DNA of 64,000 bases from Xylaria sp. FL1777 (GCA_022578965.1 MU400578.1:1-64000); one strand, 5' to 3'. Shown: positions 15,501 through 30,600, counted from the stretch's first letter. Numbers and translations: made by a program. The notes: generated from the letters alone by a model not told the origin.

Positions 15501-18500
15501 ATAGAATTTTCTTTTTTTATTTCTTGTTTTTTTACTAATTGTTTTGTTTTTTATTTTTACTAATTATATAAGTTTATATAATTAAATTATAATGCATAAA
15601 ACTATTTTTTTTTGCTTAAAACTAAGCGTATTTTTTATAGCTTTTTTTTTATTAGTTTTATATTTGTTAGTTTTATAACAGCTAATTTATTAGCACTTCT
15701 TTTATTATTATATTAAAAATATAAATTTTTATTTTATTTTAACGTTTTTTAAATAGCTAAACAGCTTAGTTCTAGTATAAATTATTATTGCTTTTTTTTA
15801 AAAATGCATAAAAACAAAAAAAACAAAAATAAAAACTGCTTATTAGTTTTAACTACTTAAGTTTATTTTATTGTATTAATGCTTGCGCATAAGTTTTTTT
15901 ACTTTTAATTGTTTTGTTATTTTTATTTAAAACTAAACAGCTTTTTTTGCTTTTAGTTTAAACTATTTAATACTTAATAAAAACCTTAGAACTACTAAAA
16001 AGCAAAGAATACTATTATTACACTTAAAGAAATTACTAGTTTATATTTTATGCGTTTAAACTACTAGTAATAACTTAAAGCTGCTATTAAGTAATAATAA
16101 GCATTTAATAAAACAATAAATACTTAAGCAAAATTTAAAGCAAGCTTAGCAAAAATAAAACTTTGCTATAAAAAATTAAGCAAGATTATTTAATTATATA
16201 AAGCTAAAAAAATAAAAACTAAAAAAAAAACAAAAGAAAATTTAACAATTTAGTATTAATAATTTTTATTTTATATATTTTTAATTTTTTTGTTGCAGAA
16301 GTTTTATATATTTGTTTTTATAAATGTTGCAACTTAACTTCTTATATAATAACTATTTTTTTTTTATTTATTACGCTTAAAAAAAAATTTACAAGCTATA
16401 CAATAAAAAAAAATAATCGCAAATTATATTAAAAAAAATATCGCTATATAAGCAAATCATTTAATTCTTTTATTTTATTTTACTTTATATAACTTATTTA
16501 ATTTATTTCTTTAGTTATTTCTTTAAATACTTAAGCATTATATTAATTTTTTAAATAATATTAAATTATTGCTTACTAATATTATACTTAATAAACTAAA
16601 CAATAAAATTAGCTTAAAAAAAACGCTTTAATTTACGTTTTAATTTAGTTCTTTTTTTAGTTAAGCAAACAAAAATATTTCTAGTTAAAACTATTTATTC
16701 TTTAAAGTTTTTAAGCGTAAAATTTTTTTTAATTGCTATAATTACTATATTAGCTTTAAAATATTTAGCTATATTGCTTTTAAACTTATAAAATAAATAG
16801 TTTTATAACTAAATAATAAACGTGCAATTAGTATATACATTAAACTTTTATTTTAAAATAATGCAGCAAAAAAAAAAAAAATAAAGCTTTATATACTTTT
16901 TACTTTTAGCTATTATTAATAATTATTTGTAATACTTATAAAATATAGCATTTTATATTTTAAATAGCTATATAAACATAGCTATAAATTAGCAAAAATT
17001 ATAAAAGATCTAATATATATATTTACTTTAAAAACTACTTTTAGTTACTTTTATATATAATAAGCAAAATTTTAAATGCTTTTGCTTTTTTATTTAGCTA
17101 AAGCTAACTTAAATATATTAATTTATATAGCATATATAAAAAAAATTATAACTAATTTTCTATTAAATATACTTGCTGCTAGTATTATTACTAAAAATTT
17201 TAATCTGCAAACAGCTTAATGCTTAATTATATAAAACAAAAAAAGTTAGCTAAATAAAAAAAACAAAATCTAAAGAAAAAAAAAGCACATATATTTTATT
17301 ACTTATTAATAAACTTAACTTTTTAAATATTATAAATATAATTGTTTATTAGTTAAGCAGTATTAATTTTTTAAATATTAGTTAACTGTTATAATACTTT
17401 TTAATTGTTAAAAACTTTATTAATAACAAAAAAATTGTTTTTTAAATGCTTAGTTAAACAAGCATTAATTATACTACTTAAAAACAAAAACTCTATAATA
17501 AAAGCGTAAATTAAGCGATCTAAAAACTTAAGCACTAAAAAAAAAAATTGCAAAAAAAATCTAAGCTTTAAAACTACTTAAAAAAAAACAAATTAAAAAA
17601 AAAAACAAGCTTTTCTTTTATATTTACTAAAGCTTAAATTATTTACTTTGCTATTAGTAGCAATAAATGTTTAAAAAAAATAAGTTATAAATATATTAAA
17701 AAAAAAGTTAAAAAATAACTATTTAACTAACTAAAACTATTTTATTTGCTTATTTTTTAATTAATACTAGTATAAACATATAAAAAATAATTATTATAAA
17801 AGCATTTAGCAATTAATAATTTATTTTAGTAATAAAATAATTAATTAATAAATTAAAAATAGCGTAATAAGTTTATAAAAAAAAAGTACATTAGTTTAAA
17901 AATATATATTTTAGCTTTTTTTTTATTATATTTGCTTTATTAAACTTTTTATTTATACTTAACTTTGCTATTTTATTTATTTAATAAGTTTTAACTTTTT
18001 ATATTTAGTATAAATACTTTTAGCATTTATATTTAAAAAATCTTGCAATTATTAAAAAATAATAACTTAAATTAACAATTAAAAATATTAAACTATATAT
18101 AGCAAGCAGTATTAACATTAATATTTGCATTTTATACTTTTTATACTATTTGCTTTTATATTTTTAACTTATATTAGAATTTTTAATTCGCTTGCATTTT
18201 TTACTAAATTATAAAACATAGCAAAAATACACATATGCTTAAATATTATTAAAAATTGCTTTTATTATACGCATACGCTTTTAATTATTACATTTTTTAT
18301 TTTTAAAAAAGTTACTAGTACTGCAAATTAACTAAAAATAAAAGCATTTTTCCTTAAAAGTTCTAAAGGGCTAACACTTAATACTAAAGCATATAAGCAA
18401 TTAGCACAAAAAATAACAAACTTTAAAAAAAAAGCAAAAAAGAAAAAAAATAAGCATATATATATAAACTTAACTGCTAATTATAAAAAGCTTTTTTTTA

Positions 18501-20920
18501 AGAACTAATAGCTTTTTAAAAACAGCCTTAAAAAAAAGCCAATAATTATTAAAAATTTAAAGTATAAAAAATATCTAGCTTGCTAGCTTTTTTTGTAAAT
18601 TAAAAAACCAAATGTAAAAAATGTTTAGCTAAAAAACATATTGCTTTTTTTAGTTAATGTTCTTTTAAAGTCCGTTTTAAAGTTTTATTTTATACAAAAA
18701 AAAGTAACCTTTATAAAAAGTTTGTTTTTTAAAAACTTAAAAAAAAAAGAAAAAGTAGTACTAAAAAAGCACTTTAGCTATATGTTCTTTAAAAATAGCA
18801 AAACTTATTAAAACTTATTTTTAAACTTAGTTCAACAAATATAAAAAAAAGCAATATACTTAATATATAAAAAATATTATAATAAAAAAGCGTTAAAATA
18901 TTAGTAATTTATACTATATATAATTTTAATAAAAGTTTTTTATACTTTTAACTTGTTGCTTAATAAAAAAGCGCTTAATTTTTAAAAAAAAGCTTTTATA
19001 GTATACTTTATTATATAAAACTGCTTAGTAAACGTAAATAAAACGCTACTTTATATGCCTAAACTAAAAACTAAATATTTAAAAACATTTTTATAAGCTG
19101 CAAACTAAATATTAAGATTTATAGCTATAAAAAGTTTTATAATATTAATATAGTACTTATTTAAAATTAAAAAACACTGCAAAAATAATAATTTTTGCTT
19201 TAATAAGTTTAATGTTACGTTTATAAAAAATTTAATAGTTTTAGCAATAAAGCTAAAACTACATAAAAAATAAAAACCTATAGTATAAAAACCAAATATT
19301 TAGTAGTTATTATTTATAAAATCCTTAAAAAAACCGCTATTAAAAAAAGCTTTAAATAATTATTAAAAAAATAATAACATAAAACATTTTAATAAACTAA
19401 AGCTTTATAATAAACAAAAGCTAGCTTATTGTTTTTTGCTAAGTAAAGTTTTAAAAATAATACATAAAAATAATAAAAAGCAGTAGTTAAAAACTTTCTT
19501 TTTAAAACAACAAATAACTGCTAAAAAAATTTACTAGTATAAATAAAAGTATTTAAATCACTAAAAAAAGCTTGCTATTTATAGCTGCTATAAAAACTTT
19601 TATAAAATAAACATTACAAAATAAAAAATTAAAGCTATTTATATTACAAATATCTTTATAAAGCTAAACACTAAAAAATAGCTAAATAAGCGCAAAATAA
19701 AAGCTTTATTAAACGTATTACTTTAGCTATATACAAATAAAAAAGCTAAAGCTCTAAAAATAAATATTAAACCTAAGTATAGCTAGTTTATAAAAAATCT
19801 TTTTATAAACTAATAAAACGCAAAATAAGCTGCAATAATTACTGCAACTTTTTAAATAAAATATTTTATAATAAAATATTGCTTAAACAATTACTAAATT
19901 ACTATTTTTATTAATACTGTTTTAAAAATAACATATATTTTAAATTTTAAACATATTACTAATAAAAATAACAAACAAATTTTCTAAAAATTACAAAAGT
20001 ATTAAATAATAAAGCACTTTAATATAAAGGTTATATTAAGCTATTTTATACTTTTTTGCTTCTATTAGCACAATAACTATATATATAAGTTTATTAAAGC
20101 TTTATATTTATACTATATGTTTTATAACTTAATAAGCTAATATTTAAAAAGAAGTATTAATAATTAAAAAAATTATAAATAGTTTATTTAATTTTTAAAA
20201 GCAAACTTTAAAAAGTACTTTAGCTTTAAGTTATAAAAAGATTTACGTTTATTGCTTTTAATAAGCGCTAAGCTTTATTATTTCTTAAAAAAACTAAAGG
20301 TAACTTCTTTTAGATCTAATAAGTTAGCTTTTTTACTATTAAGCGCTAAAAATACACAAAGTAAAAAAAAAACGCTAAAAAAAAAACTAAAAGTTAATTA
20401 TTTTGCTTTTTTAGTGCCTTTTACTTTAAAGCGCAAAAAAAGTTCCTAGCAAAAAAAACCAACAGTTATACTAAAAAAATCCTATTATAAGCAATATAAA
20501 AACGTTTTAGCAATACAAAGTTATTTTATTATAAATATTCTTGCAAATATTTTTTCTTTTAAATATAGTAAGCTAAGTATAAAACCTAGCTAAGCTTAAT
20601 AGTTCAAAAAAAAAAAAGTACAAACTTTTTATAAGCACTCTTACAAAAAAAACGCTAAGCATTTCTAAAAACTTCTGCTTATATATTTAAATACATAAAA
20701 AAGCTAAAACTAGTTTTAATAAAGCTATAATGCTTTTATAAACGCTAAAGCTTAAGCTACTTTTAAACGTAGCAAAAAAAATAAAAAAAAACTTATAAAA
20801 CTAAATAAGCAAAAAAAAATAATATTAACTCTGTCTAAAAAACGCTAATAAAAATAAAAAACTTTATAATTATAAGTATTAAAATAAACTAAAAGCAGCT
20901 ATATTTTAATAAAAAAAGAT

Positions 20921-21225
20921 TAAAATAAAGTAAAATAACTAAATAAGCTAACTAAACTAGTTAAAGTAAATTTAAGCTAAGTCATATAATAGAAATAAAA
21001 ATATAAATATTACGCTAAATTTTAAAGTATAAATTTAACTATTACGCTTAACATTATAAAAATTAGCTATAGTTGCTTTATTTATATTATTAAATAGCCT
21101 TTTAATTAATCGTTTAATTTCCTAATTTATATATAGCCTAATTGCTTAAATGCATAAGTTATAACTTATTTTCTTGCAATTAAAGTGTTATAATAGATTT
21201 TGCGCAATTATACTGCTCTATTTTA
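20921..21225 (+). repeat. 3' LTR of element B (305 bp)
   Basis: Preceded by a purine-rich tract and followed by GTAT. The shared core around the word TAATCGTTTAATTTCC is nearly unchanged between the two copies. Confidence 0.85.
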
Positions 21226-21442
21226 GTATAAAAAAGAAAAAAGCTATTTTATAAAGTAATTTATAAGAAGTAGCTAAGTAGCTAAATTATAGTATATATA
21301 GCTAATAAGTAGTTTATGTACTAATAAATAGTTTATGCATATATATAAACTAGTTTAATTACATTAAATTATAGTATAGCTATATTTATTTAGCTATATT
21401 AAAACAATAAGTTATAAAGCTATTAGTTATTATACTATAACT
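21226..21442. repeat. Remainder of element A's left LTR (213 bp) after the GTAT duplication
   Basis: It begins with the duplicated target GTAT (21226-21229). The following 213 bases align gap-free with 41366-41578, including a 13-base A/G run and the GCTATTTTAT stretch after it. It was separated from 6192-6263 by insertion of element B. Confidence 0.82.
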
Positions 21443-22098
21443 ACTTTTTCCTTAAAAAAAAAAAAAAAAAAAAGAAAGTAAAAAAAACAGCTATTTTTAC
21501 GCTTTAAACAGTAAACCTTTTAGCAGCTTTTTAGCTAAAGAAAAAATAACTTTAAGTATTTATTTATTAGCTTTAATTAAAGCTTTTGTGCTATTATATT
21601 ATTAAGCAAGTTCTTTTACTGCTAAATTAACAGTTTGCTACATATTACTATTTTTATATAAGTTTTGTTTTTTTTTTTTTATTTACTAACAGTATTTATT
21701 AATTAATTACGATTTTTTTGTTGTATTACTTTTTTTTTTGCTACTATTGCTTTATTATTATTAAAGTAAAATTTTTTAAACTAGTTATTTTTTGCTGCTT
21801 ATAACTATATTTTTAGTTGCATTAATAGTTCTATAAAGTTAAAATTAGCATTATAAAAATTCTTTAAAGCTTAAGCGCTATTTTTAAAGTTTTTAGTAAA
21901 GTACTACTTATTATTTAAGTTTTATTTCTTTTAATTAACTTAATATTATAGCTTTTTATAATATAATTAAAACACTTATACTTTTTTTACTATAAACTCT
22001 TTTTTATTTTTAAGTTTAATTATTTTTTTTTTTAGGTTTTTAAATGCTTGTTTTAATAAAAAGTTATTTAAATATTTATATAAGCAATTAACATAATA

Positions 22099-22317
22099 TG
22101 CTTTTTAAATACTGGCCTAAAACCTTGTAATTACTACGTAAGGTTAAGTTTATACTTAAAAAAGTAAATGTTAAAAAAAAGACATTTTCCGAGTATAGTA
22201 CTAAAAAACTATGTATAAATATTACTAATTTAAGTAAAGCTAGTTTGTGCTTCTTAGGTTTTTATATAGCAACTATTGCACAGTATATATTATAGCTTAT
22301 ATTACTTAAAAGCTATA
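22099..22317. repeat. Left LTR of element E (219 bp)
   Basis: Aligns with 27480-27698 throughout, including the words TACGTAAGGTTAAGTTT and GCTAGTTTGTGCTTCTTAGG. Differences are C/T and G/A. Confidence 0.85.
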
Positions 22318-25300
22318 ATTACTTCTTTTGCTAAATAGCTGTTCTAGCTATTTACGAAAATAAAGCTATTTATAAATACTTTTTAATATTTATACTATTA
22401 ACGCTTTTAATTTTTGTTTATTTTTTTTTAGTATACGCTTGCTAATATACTATAAACTTTTTATTAAGTAGCTGTTTTTACTATAAGCTAAAAATAAGTT
22501 GCTGCTATTATATTTGCTAAATAACGTTATTTCTTTAAAGCTTTGTAGTTTATATATATTGCTATAATAATAACTTATAATAGCTTATAAGCTGTTATAA
22601 TATAGTTTAAACTTATTAGCTTGCTGTTTAACGCGTAAAACTTAATTGCTAGTTTTATAGGTTTTAATTAAGCTTTTTTTTTTTTGTAAATAAGCTTAAA
22701 TTTGGTTTTTTAATGCTTTTAAATTGCTAAAGTAGTTATACGCTAGTAATGCTTTATAGTTTTATGCTAAATATTGCTAGAATTTAACCTTTTTTTTTTT
22801 GTTTGGATTTTTAACATAGTTAGCAATTTTTATAGCTAGTTGCTAATTTAATAGCTGCGTTTTAAACAGCAAAAAATAGCTGCTATAGCTATTAAGCTTT
22901 AAAGTTTAGTTATATATATAAATAGCTACTTTTAATAAAGTTTAAAAATCAAAATAGCAATAAGTTAAACTTTTATATAACATAATTTGCTTAATATTAT
23001 TATTAGCTTTTTTAACTTTATTATTACTTTTAGGTTTTCTAAGTATAATTAACTTTATAATAAAACTGTTTAATTTATGCTAATTAATTGCTTTTTTGCT
23101 TATAAATATGCTTGTATTATTACTTATTTATTTTTTAAGAAAACTAAACATTTTATTAATTTGTTAAATTAGCAGTTTTGTTGCTTTAAAACTAACATTA
23201 AGCACTATTTTTGCTTTAATTTACGCAATAGCATATTTAACGCATACTAATAGCTTAAAATTAGCTATAAATATATAGTTTATAGCTTAACGCGTAAATA
23301 ATAAAAGTAGTATAATAAGTTATAAGTTTAAAAGTTTGTTTAATAATAGTTTTATTAGCTAGCATTAATTATATTTAGCAATAATTTGCTAAGTAATAAA
23401 TATAGCTTTTAAGTGCTAAAAACGCTTATTTAGCTTTTAAATTAGGCTTTTAACAGTAGTATGCTCTAGGTTAATATGTGCGTTTTTTGCGTTTTGTAGT
23501 AATTTTAGCACTTTAAGCACTTTTAAAAGCGCTATAGCTTAAAATGCTATATTAACTAAGTATAAAAAGTTTTTTAAAGCTTGTTTATAGTTAATTAGCT
23601 TAAATAGCATGCTATTTTTTTTAATAAAGTGCTATTTTACTTACTTTAGATTTATATTATGTAGTAATTTAGTTTTAAAACAAAAATTCTTAAAAATAAT
23701 TTGCAAATTTATAATGTTAAAGTGTTGCAATAATATTATTAGCTATATTTTAGCTTTTAGTAATAACTTTATATTAGCTTTAGCTTTTGCTAATAAAAAA
23801 ACTAGTACAAATAGTAGTTTTAATAGCTAGTTTGCTAAAACGTTTAATTTGCTTGTTTTATATACAATTTTTACGCTAAAGTGTTTAATAGCGTTTAAAA
23901 AACGTACTATTTTTGCTAGTTGTTCTGTTTTTGTTTTTATTGTTATAAAAAATTCGTAATTTATACGAACAGTAATTTTTTTGCTTTTTATTTAATGCTA
24001 TTAGTGTTAAAGTGCTAGCATTATAGCTAGCAACTTTTTTTTTTGCGTTAAGTAGCATAATTAGTATGCTTTAAGCTTTTTTAAGAAGTACATTATTAAA
24101 TATAAAAATATAGTTGTTTTATAAAAATGCAGCTGCATTAAATATGCTTTAATATAATATATGCTTAAGTTAATATTTATTATAAATAAAAGCTTTTAAT
24201 TAAAAGCTTAAATAACTAGCATAGTAATAATAGCTTTATAGATTTTTTGCTATGCGTTTTTAGCTTTTATGCTTAATTTTACTTTCTAGTGTTTAGGTTT
24301 TTTTGTTAGCGCAGTTAATAGTGCAGCAATTAACAAGTAGTTTTTAATAAAATGCTTAAAATAGCTTACAGCGTTTGCAAATGCTTTTATTTTTATAGTA
24401 GTTTTAAGCATAAGCTGCTTTTGTACTACTGCAACCTTTGCTAGGTTTGCTTTAATGCTATTACAAAAAACATTAAAACTAAAAAAAATACTAAAATTTA
24501 CAAAAAGCAGTGTTTTTAATGTATTAACTATTATGTTATACTTAACTAATTATGCAAATAATAAGTAATAGTGCTTATATAGTTGTTTTTTTGTTTTAGC
24601 TTAAATATAAATATTATTAAGTAAGCTAGCTAGCTACTTATAAAAAAGTTTAATTATTTCTTATATTAGTGCTTAAAACGTTGCTAAAGCATTACAAAGT
24701 TTAAAAAGCATTACTATTTATTTATATAGCTTAAATAGTATAATAAACGCTGTTTTTTTACAATGTAGTTTATATATAATAATATGCTAAAATTTATTTT
24801 TTAAGTTAATAAAAGCATACTATTAGCGCTTTATAGCTTATTATATTTAGTTTGCTACGTTAAGTAGCAAATAAGCTTGCTTTTTTGTTCTTTTATTAAC
24901 TTTGCAATAGTTATAACAAAAACGCTATATTATTAATTTATTATTTTTATTAAGCTTAGTAGTTATGCTTAGCGCTTTTTTTAAAGTTAATAGTACTAGC
25001 AAACTTTACAGCTTTATGCTTTTTTTAATATAAATACTTTTATGTGCTTTTATAAACTTATATAGCGCTTTTTTTTGCGCTAAGCTATATTTCTGCAGTA
25101 GCAGTTTAATTAGCAAACTATTGCTTATATTAATATAATGCTTTGTTTTAGCAATAGTGTTAGTTTTTTGCTTAAAGTAATTAAACAGTTTAAAAAAGTT
25201 TTTTATATAATAGTTTTAATATTTAGCGATTTATAGTTTTTTTAAAGTATTTTTATGCTATTTAATAGTTATAATATAGCACTTTTTATTAGCTGTACTA

Positions 25301-27479
25301 ATAGATAAACGTTTTATTAGCTATATTAAAAAGCTTTTTTTAAACTTAAATAGCATAATAACTTTATAACTATTTAAAACAGCAAAAATGCTTCTTTATT
25401 TATAATAAATCTGTTTTTTAATAGTTATATCGCTTAAAAAAGTATGGTTTAGTACTATATTTGCTATTAATATTTATGCTTTTAATATACTGCTAATAGT
25501 TATAAAATTTGCTATTATTTTGCAATTTTTAGTTATTTAAAGTTTTGTTTTATTAATGCTATATATTATGCCTTATTTTTATAATTAATATAGCGCTAGC
25601 TTAAATGCTAAAAATTATAAAATATAGCAACTAATATAGCTATAATTCTAAAAAACAGTAAATTTATAGCTATTAGCTAGCTTAGCTAAAAAGAAATTAT
25701 AATAATTATTATAACTATTTTTTAGCTTTTGTTTTTTGTTAGGGTTTTTTTAGCTTTTGCTTGTTTTAATTAATAAAGCAAAGCTACTTTAAGCAATATT
25801 AAACATTTTAGCAAGTTTTTTATTAATTATATTATTTTTAAAATAATTAGTAAAGCATTGCTTTATTTTATTAGCATTGTTTTTATTTTTAGCGTTATTT
25901 ATAATAAAAACGTGCTTAAAGCTGCTAATTAAAGCTTTGCTTTTAAAGGTTTTATATTTATTTTAAACTTTGTTAAATTTGCTAGAAAAATTGTTGCAAA
26001 AAAGCTTGCCTTTAATAGTTATAAATTAGCCGATTTGCTTTTTTTAGTTTGTTTTAAAGTTTTTAAGCTATTTAGCTTTTGCTTTGTAGTTTTTTGTATA
26101 ATAGCTAATTTTGCTGCAATTAAAACACTTATTTTGTATTGCTTAAGCTATAAATCTAGCTTTAAATTAATTATTTTTATGTTTTATAATTTAGCTTATT
26201 TTTTGTTTATTAGTTTTAAGGTTTAAAATTATTAGTATTAGTAATGTTTTAGCATAATTTATTAGTTAAATTTACGTTACGCTTAATTTTTTAGTAGTTT
26301 TAGCGCTAATATTATATTTGTAGTATAACGCTAAAGTGCTTTATAGTTAAACTATTACTTTAAAAGTGCTATAGAATTTTAGCTTAATTAATGTTATAGC
26401 TACTATATAAAATAGCTATATAGCTTTTTTAACTATTTAGTTAATATTTAAATTACTATTAAACTTCTTTATGTACAGCTAAATTATTAGTGTAAAATTA
26501 GTTAATTTATTAATAATAACGTTGCAAGTTTACTGTATGTTTTTAGTAATTACTAGTAGCTTATAAAACGCTATATAAAGCTACTACAAAAAGTTTATTA
26601 ACGCTTTGTTTTGCATTAATAGCATACTAATAAATATTATTAGTAAGCTATAAAGTGCATTATATTTAGCTAATACTTAAATTATGGCTTTTAGAAAGTT
26701 TACTTAATTAGCGTTATAATAACAAACAAATAAAACTACTTAATAAAAGTTTTTTTTTTAATTTTATTGCAACTTTTTTTAGCTATAGTTTATATAATAC
26801 TAGCGCTTAAATTAAGCGATTTTAAATGCTTTTAATTTTATTAAAAGTTATATAATTTGCTTTTATTAGCTATAGCATTACTAAAAACATTACTTTGTTT
26901 TTTGCTTTATAACTACTTAGCTAAATAGCGTTACTTAATAAAAATATGTTTAAAAAAATAGTTTAAACGCACTATTTTTGCTTAATTTGCAAATTGTTAA
27001 GCTTAAAATACTTATAAAGGTTAAAAGTTAAATTTTTAAGCTTTTTATTATTTGTTATATTAGTTAGCTGCTTTATATATAATACTTAGTTGTTTTTTAG
27101 ATTAGCAAGCTTGCTTATTAAGTTATTAACTTTGTTTTTTAGCTTTTGCTTTTTTAGTGCTATATTTAATTTTTGCTATATTTTTATTAATATAGCTTTA
27201 ATTTTATTAAATTGCAGTTATAAATTAACTGCAAGTTAATTAACGCGCTTATAAACACTTTTAATAGTATTACTAACTGCTAGCTTAACTAAGTTATTGC
27301 TTTTAAAGCTAAGCTTTATAGTTTTACTACTACTTTTAGCTATTTTATTAAGTTAATATTAAAGTATATAAAGTAGAAATAAAGTTAAAAAATAAAGTAA
27401 AAAGTAAGTAAAGTGTTAATATATTACGCAAAAGTTTATTTAAAATGTAATGCTATAAAGCTACTTAAATAGCTATTTA

Positions 27480-27698
27480 TGCTTTTTAAATACTAGCTTA
27501 AAATTTTATAATTATTACGTAAGGTTAAGTTTGTACTTAAAAAAGTAAATATTAAAAAAAAGACATTTTTTAAGTATAGTACTAAGAAACTATGTACAAA
27601 TACTACTAATTTAAGTAAGGCTAGTTTGTGCTTCTTAGGTTTTTGCATAGCAACTGTTATATAGTGTACACTATAGCTTATGCTGCCTAAAAGCCACA
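27480..27698. repeat. Right LTR of element E (219 bp)
   Basis: Retains canonical TG and CA termini. A 71-codon minus-strand frame here is only a chance open stretch within the LTR. Confidence 0.85.
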
Positions 27699-30600
27699 AT
27701 AATAACAATTTGTTAATTTTTAAAAAACAGCATTTTAAGCATATAAAAGTTATTATTTTTAAATAAGATTTTAAACTTGTATTATGTTATAAAGTAGTTT
27801 AATTTATTAAAAAGCTTATTTGTTTTTTATAATTATTATTTTTTAAAAATAAACATATAATTGTTTATATTAAAGTTTAAGTTATGTTTTAAGCAATTAA
27901 CTGCTTAAGTTATTTTATTTTATATTTAAGTTAAATATAACTTTGTAATATATATATAATTAGCAATTTTTTATGCTTTATTTTATGCTTTTTTTTGCAA
28001 GTTCTTTTTTTTTTTAAATAAATTATTAAGTTTTTTTATAGCTGTTTGGTTTTTTTAATTAAAATAAAAAAGCATAAAAAACTTTATTTTTATTTTATAA
28101 AGTAATAATCTTATAAATTTATAAAAAACAAAAGTTTATGCGTAGTTTATAGCAAGTAGTTTTTTAAACTAGTTATTTTAATAATAGCTTATATAAAAAC
28201 GTAAGCGTTAATTTAAATACTTGTTTATAATTTTTGCTTGTTTTATAAACTTATAATAACTTACTAAAATTAATATATGTTTTATGCTTATTAACTTGCA
28301 TAATTTTTTTATAAATACAAATATAAACTAAGGTTTATAATTAAATATAATAGTTATAAGCACTTTAAATATTCTAAAAAGACTTTTATAATATATTTTA
28401 GCTGCATTTTTTATAGTTATGTATATTATACATAAAATTATCTATATATATTTACTTAAATAGTTTATTATTATAAAAGCATTGTTATATTTATGTTTGT
28501 TTTTAAGCATTTATTTAAAATTAATTACTAAGTAGCACTATACTTAATTAAAAATAAAAAATAGCTTTAGTTTTTTAGAAGTTTTATTGTAAAGTATTTT
28601 TATTAAATAATAGCTTATGTAGTTAGCTATATAAATATTACAATTTTCTTTTAGCTTAAGCTACTAATAGTATTAAACTATTAGCTATTATATTTTAGTT
28701 TAGCTAAAATATATAGTAAGCATTTTTTTATAAGCTTTTTTAATTAGCTAAATATGTAAAAATAAATAATTAAAAATTATTAGTTAATTTTTATAAGTAA
28801 TAAAACTATCTTTTAATTTTTATAAGTTGTTTTTAAGCATAGCATTTGCTTTTTATTAGTAAATTGCTATATTAAAGTTTTTATAGTTTTTTTTAAAAAT
28901 ATAATCTATTAGCTAAGTTTTTTAAAGCACTTTTTTTACGCAAAACAAAAATATATATATAGTTTGTTTGTTTTATGCAATAAAAATCTAATTAATAAAT
29001 TAAAACAACGTTAAATATTAATATGCTTTTTTTTTTTTTGTTATATATAAAGGTTTTTTTGCTTACAAAATAATATATTAGCTACTATATTATTTTTGCT
29101 AAGCTAAAAAGCAATAAAAAAGTTATATTTAAAAAATAAAGTAGTTTACTTAGCTTATTTTAAATTAAAATATTATTTTTTGCTAAAGTACTTTAATGCT
29201 TAATAATTAGTTATTACTAAAAATAAGCTACTATAAGTTTTAATTAGCTTAAGTTGCTATTTTTTTAAAGCTAGCACTACTACTAGCATTTTTTTATTAT
29301 GTATACTATAATTAAGTTTTACGTTTTATATTGTTTTAAAGTAAAAAGCTACTAAATATTAAGTGTTACTATAGCGCTAAAATAATACGTTAGCAATTAT
29401 TTTATTTAATACGTTAGTTTTTACTTTTGTTAATAAATTATAGCTAAAATGTTTAAGCATAAATATAAAAGTTAAAGCTTTTTTTAGTTATTAAAACGTT
29501 TTTTTGCATTTTTTTATTTATTTAAATAGCGTGTTTTTTTTTGTAAAACAGTTTAAAAAAATTGCTATTTTGCTATATTTTTTTACGAATTTGCAGTAAA
29601 AGTTATACAAACTTAAAAAAAACTAAACTTTTTTTATAGTAATTAATAATTTTTAGTTTTAAACAACTTTAATTTTGCTTAAATTAACTTTAATGCTTTT
29701 AGTATTAATAATATAACTTAAAAATTTAGTTTTTATAACATAAAATTTTAATTTTTTAAGATTTGCTTATAAGCTTATATTTTAAAAGCAAGTAAAAACT
29801 TTTTAAACGTATACTTAGTATTTTTTTAAGTTATTAAAATAAATAAGAATATTATTTATATAAGCGCTACAAAAATTATTAAAGTAGTTAAACAAAGTAT
29901 TATTAATATATTTTTAAAACATAAAAAGTTTGTTTGTTAGCTTAAACAAAAAAACATAATAATAGTAAAAACTATAACAAATATAAAACATTATTAAGTT
30001 TTTATAGCTAAAGCTTATTTATATATAATAAAAAGCTTATTATACGTTTATTTTAATAAATATTTTTGCTTTAAATATTTAAAATAAAGTTTTTTTATAA
30101 GTAGCAAAAAGTATTTATTTTTTTTTAATAGCTTGTTTAGCTTATAATAGTTTATATAAAAGCAAAGCTCTTTATTAAGCTTTGTAATAAATAAAACAAA
30201 AAAAGCAAAAAGCGTATTGCTAAGCTTAATAAATTCTTTTTATAAATTATTAACTAAATATTTTTGCATAGCTTTTAACTTATTTAATAATATTTTATAT
30301 AAAAAAAAATAACACAAGTTTTTTAGTAACTTTTTACTAATAAACTTAATTTTATAATTTATATTAGTACAATTAAATAACAAAATATTTAAGTTTACTT
30401 TGCTAAACGTATAAAAGAAGTTATAATATTTTTTAAATATAAGTTTTATAGCTTTTTTTTTTAATTTTTTTTTTTTGCTTTTAAAAAATTATTTATTTTC
30501 TTTTTATAACTTTTAATAAACTTGTTAATTTAATAAATGCTTAAAATTTGCATTTTATTATGCAACTTGTTTTTATAAACTGTTTTCTTAAAAGTAATTA

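Larger units (their letters stand above)
6264..21225 (+). mobile_element. LTR retrotransposon B, inserted inside A's left LTR
   Basis: The 305-bp LTRs (6264-6568 and 20921-21225) have equal length and align without gaps. The left one still ends TTTCA, the right one TTTTA (CA changed to TA). GTAT flanks both ends (6260-6263 and 21226-21229). Plus orientation is supported by a purine tract (AATAAAAAAAGA) directly before the right LTR and by a mostly A-rich plus strand. At 14,962 bp it is roughly twice a usual element, so another insertion is probably hidden inside. A T-rich patch from about 15.5 to 18.2 kb is the best candidate, but I found no LTR pair for it. The interior 6569-20920 has no coding remnant I can name. 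Confidence 0.85.
22099..27698 (-). mobile_element. LTR retrotransposon E (5.6 kb), inserted in A
   Basis: Two 219-bp LTRs (22099-22317 and 27480-27698) start TG; the right one ends CA and the left one TA. The six bases ATAATA flank both ends (22093-22098 and 27699-27704), giving a 5-6 base target duplication. The interior is T-rich on the plus strand, and a pyrimidine tract (ACTTCTTTT) sits just inside the left LTR, so minus orientation is likely. No protein domain could be read through the stop codons. At 5.6 kb it is the only guest with a simple, compact size. Confidence 0.85.

Noticed and set aside
27493..27708. Minus-strand 71-codon frame
   Set aside because: Lies almost entirely in the right LTR of element E and is not preserved in the left LTR.
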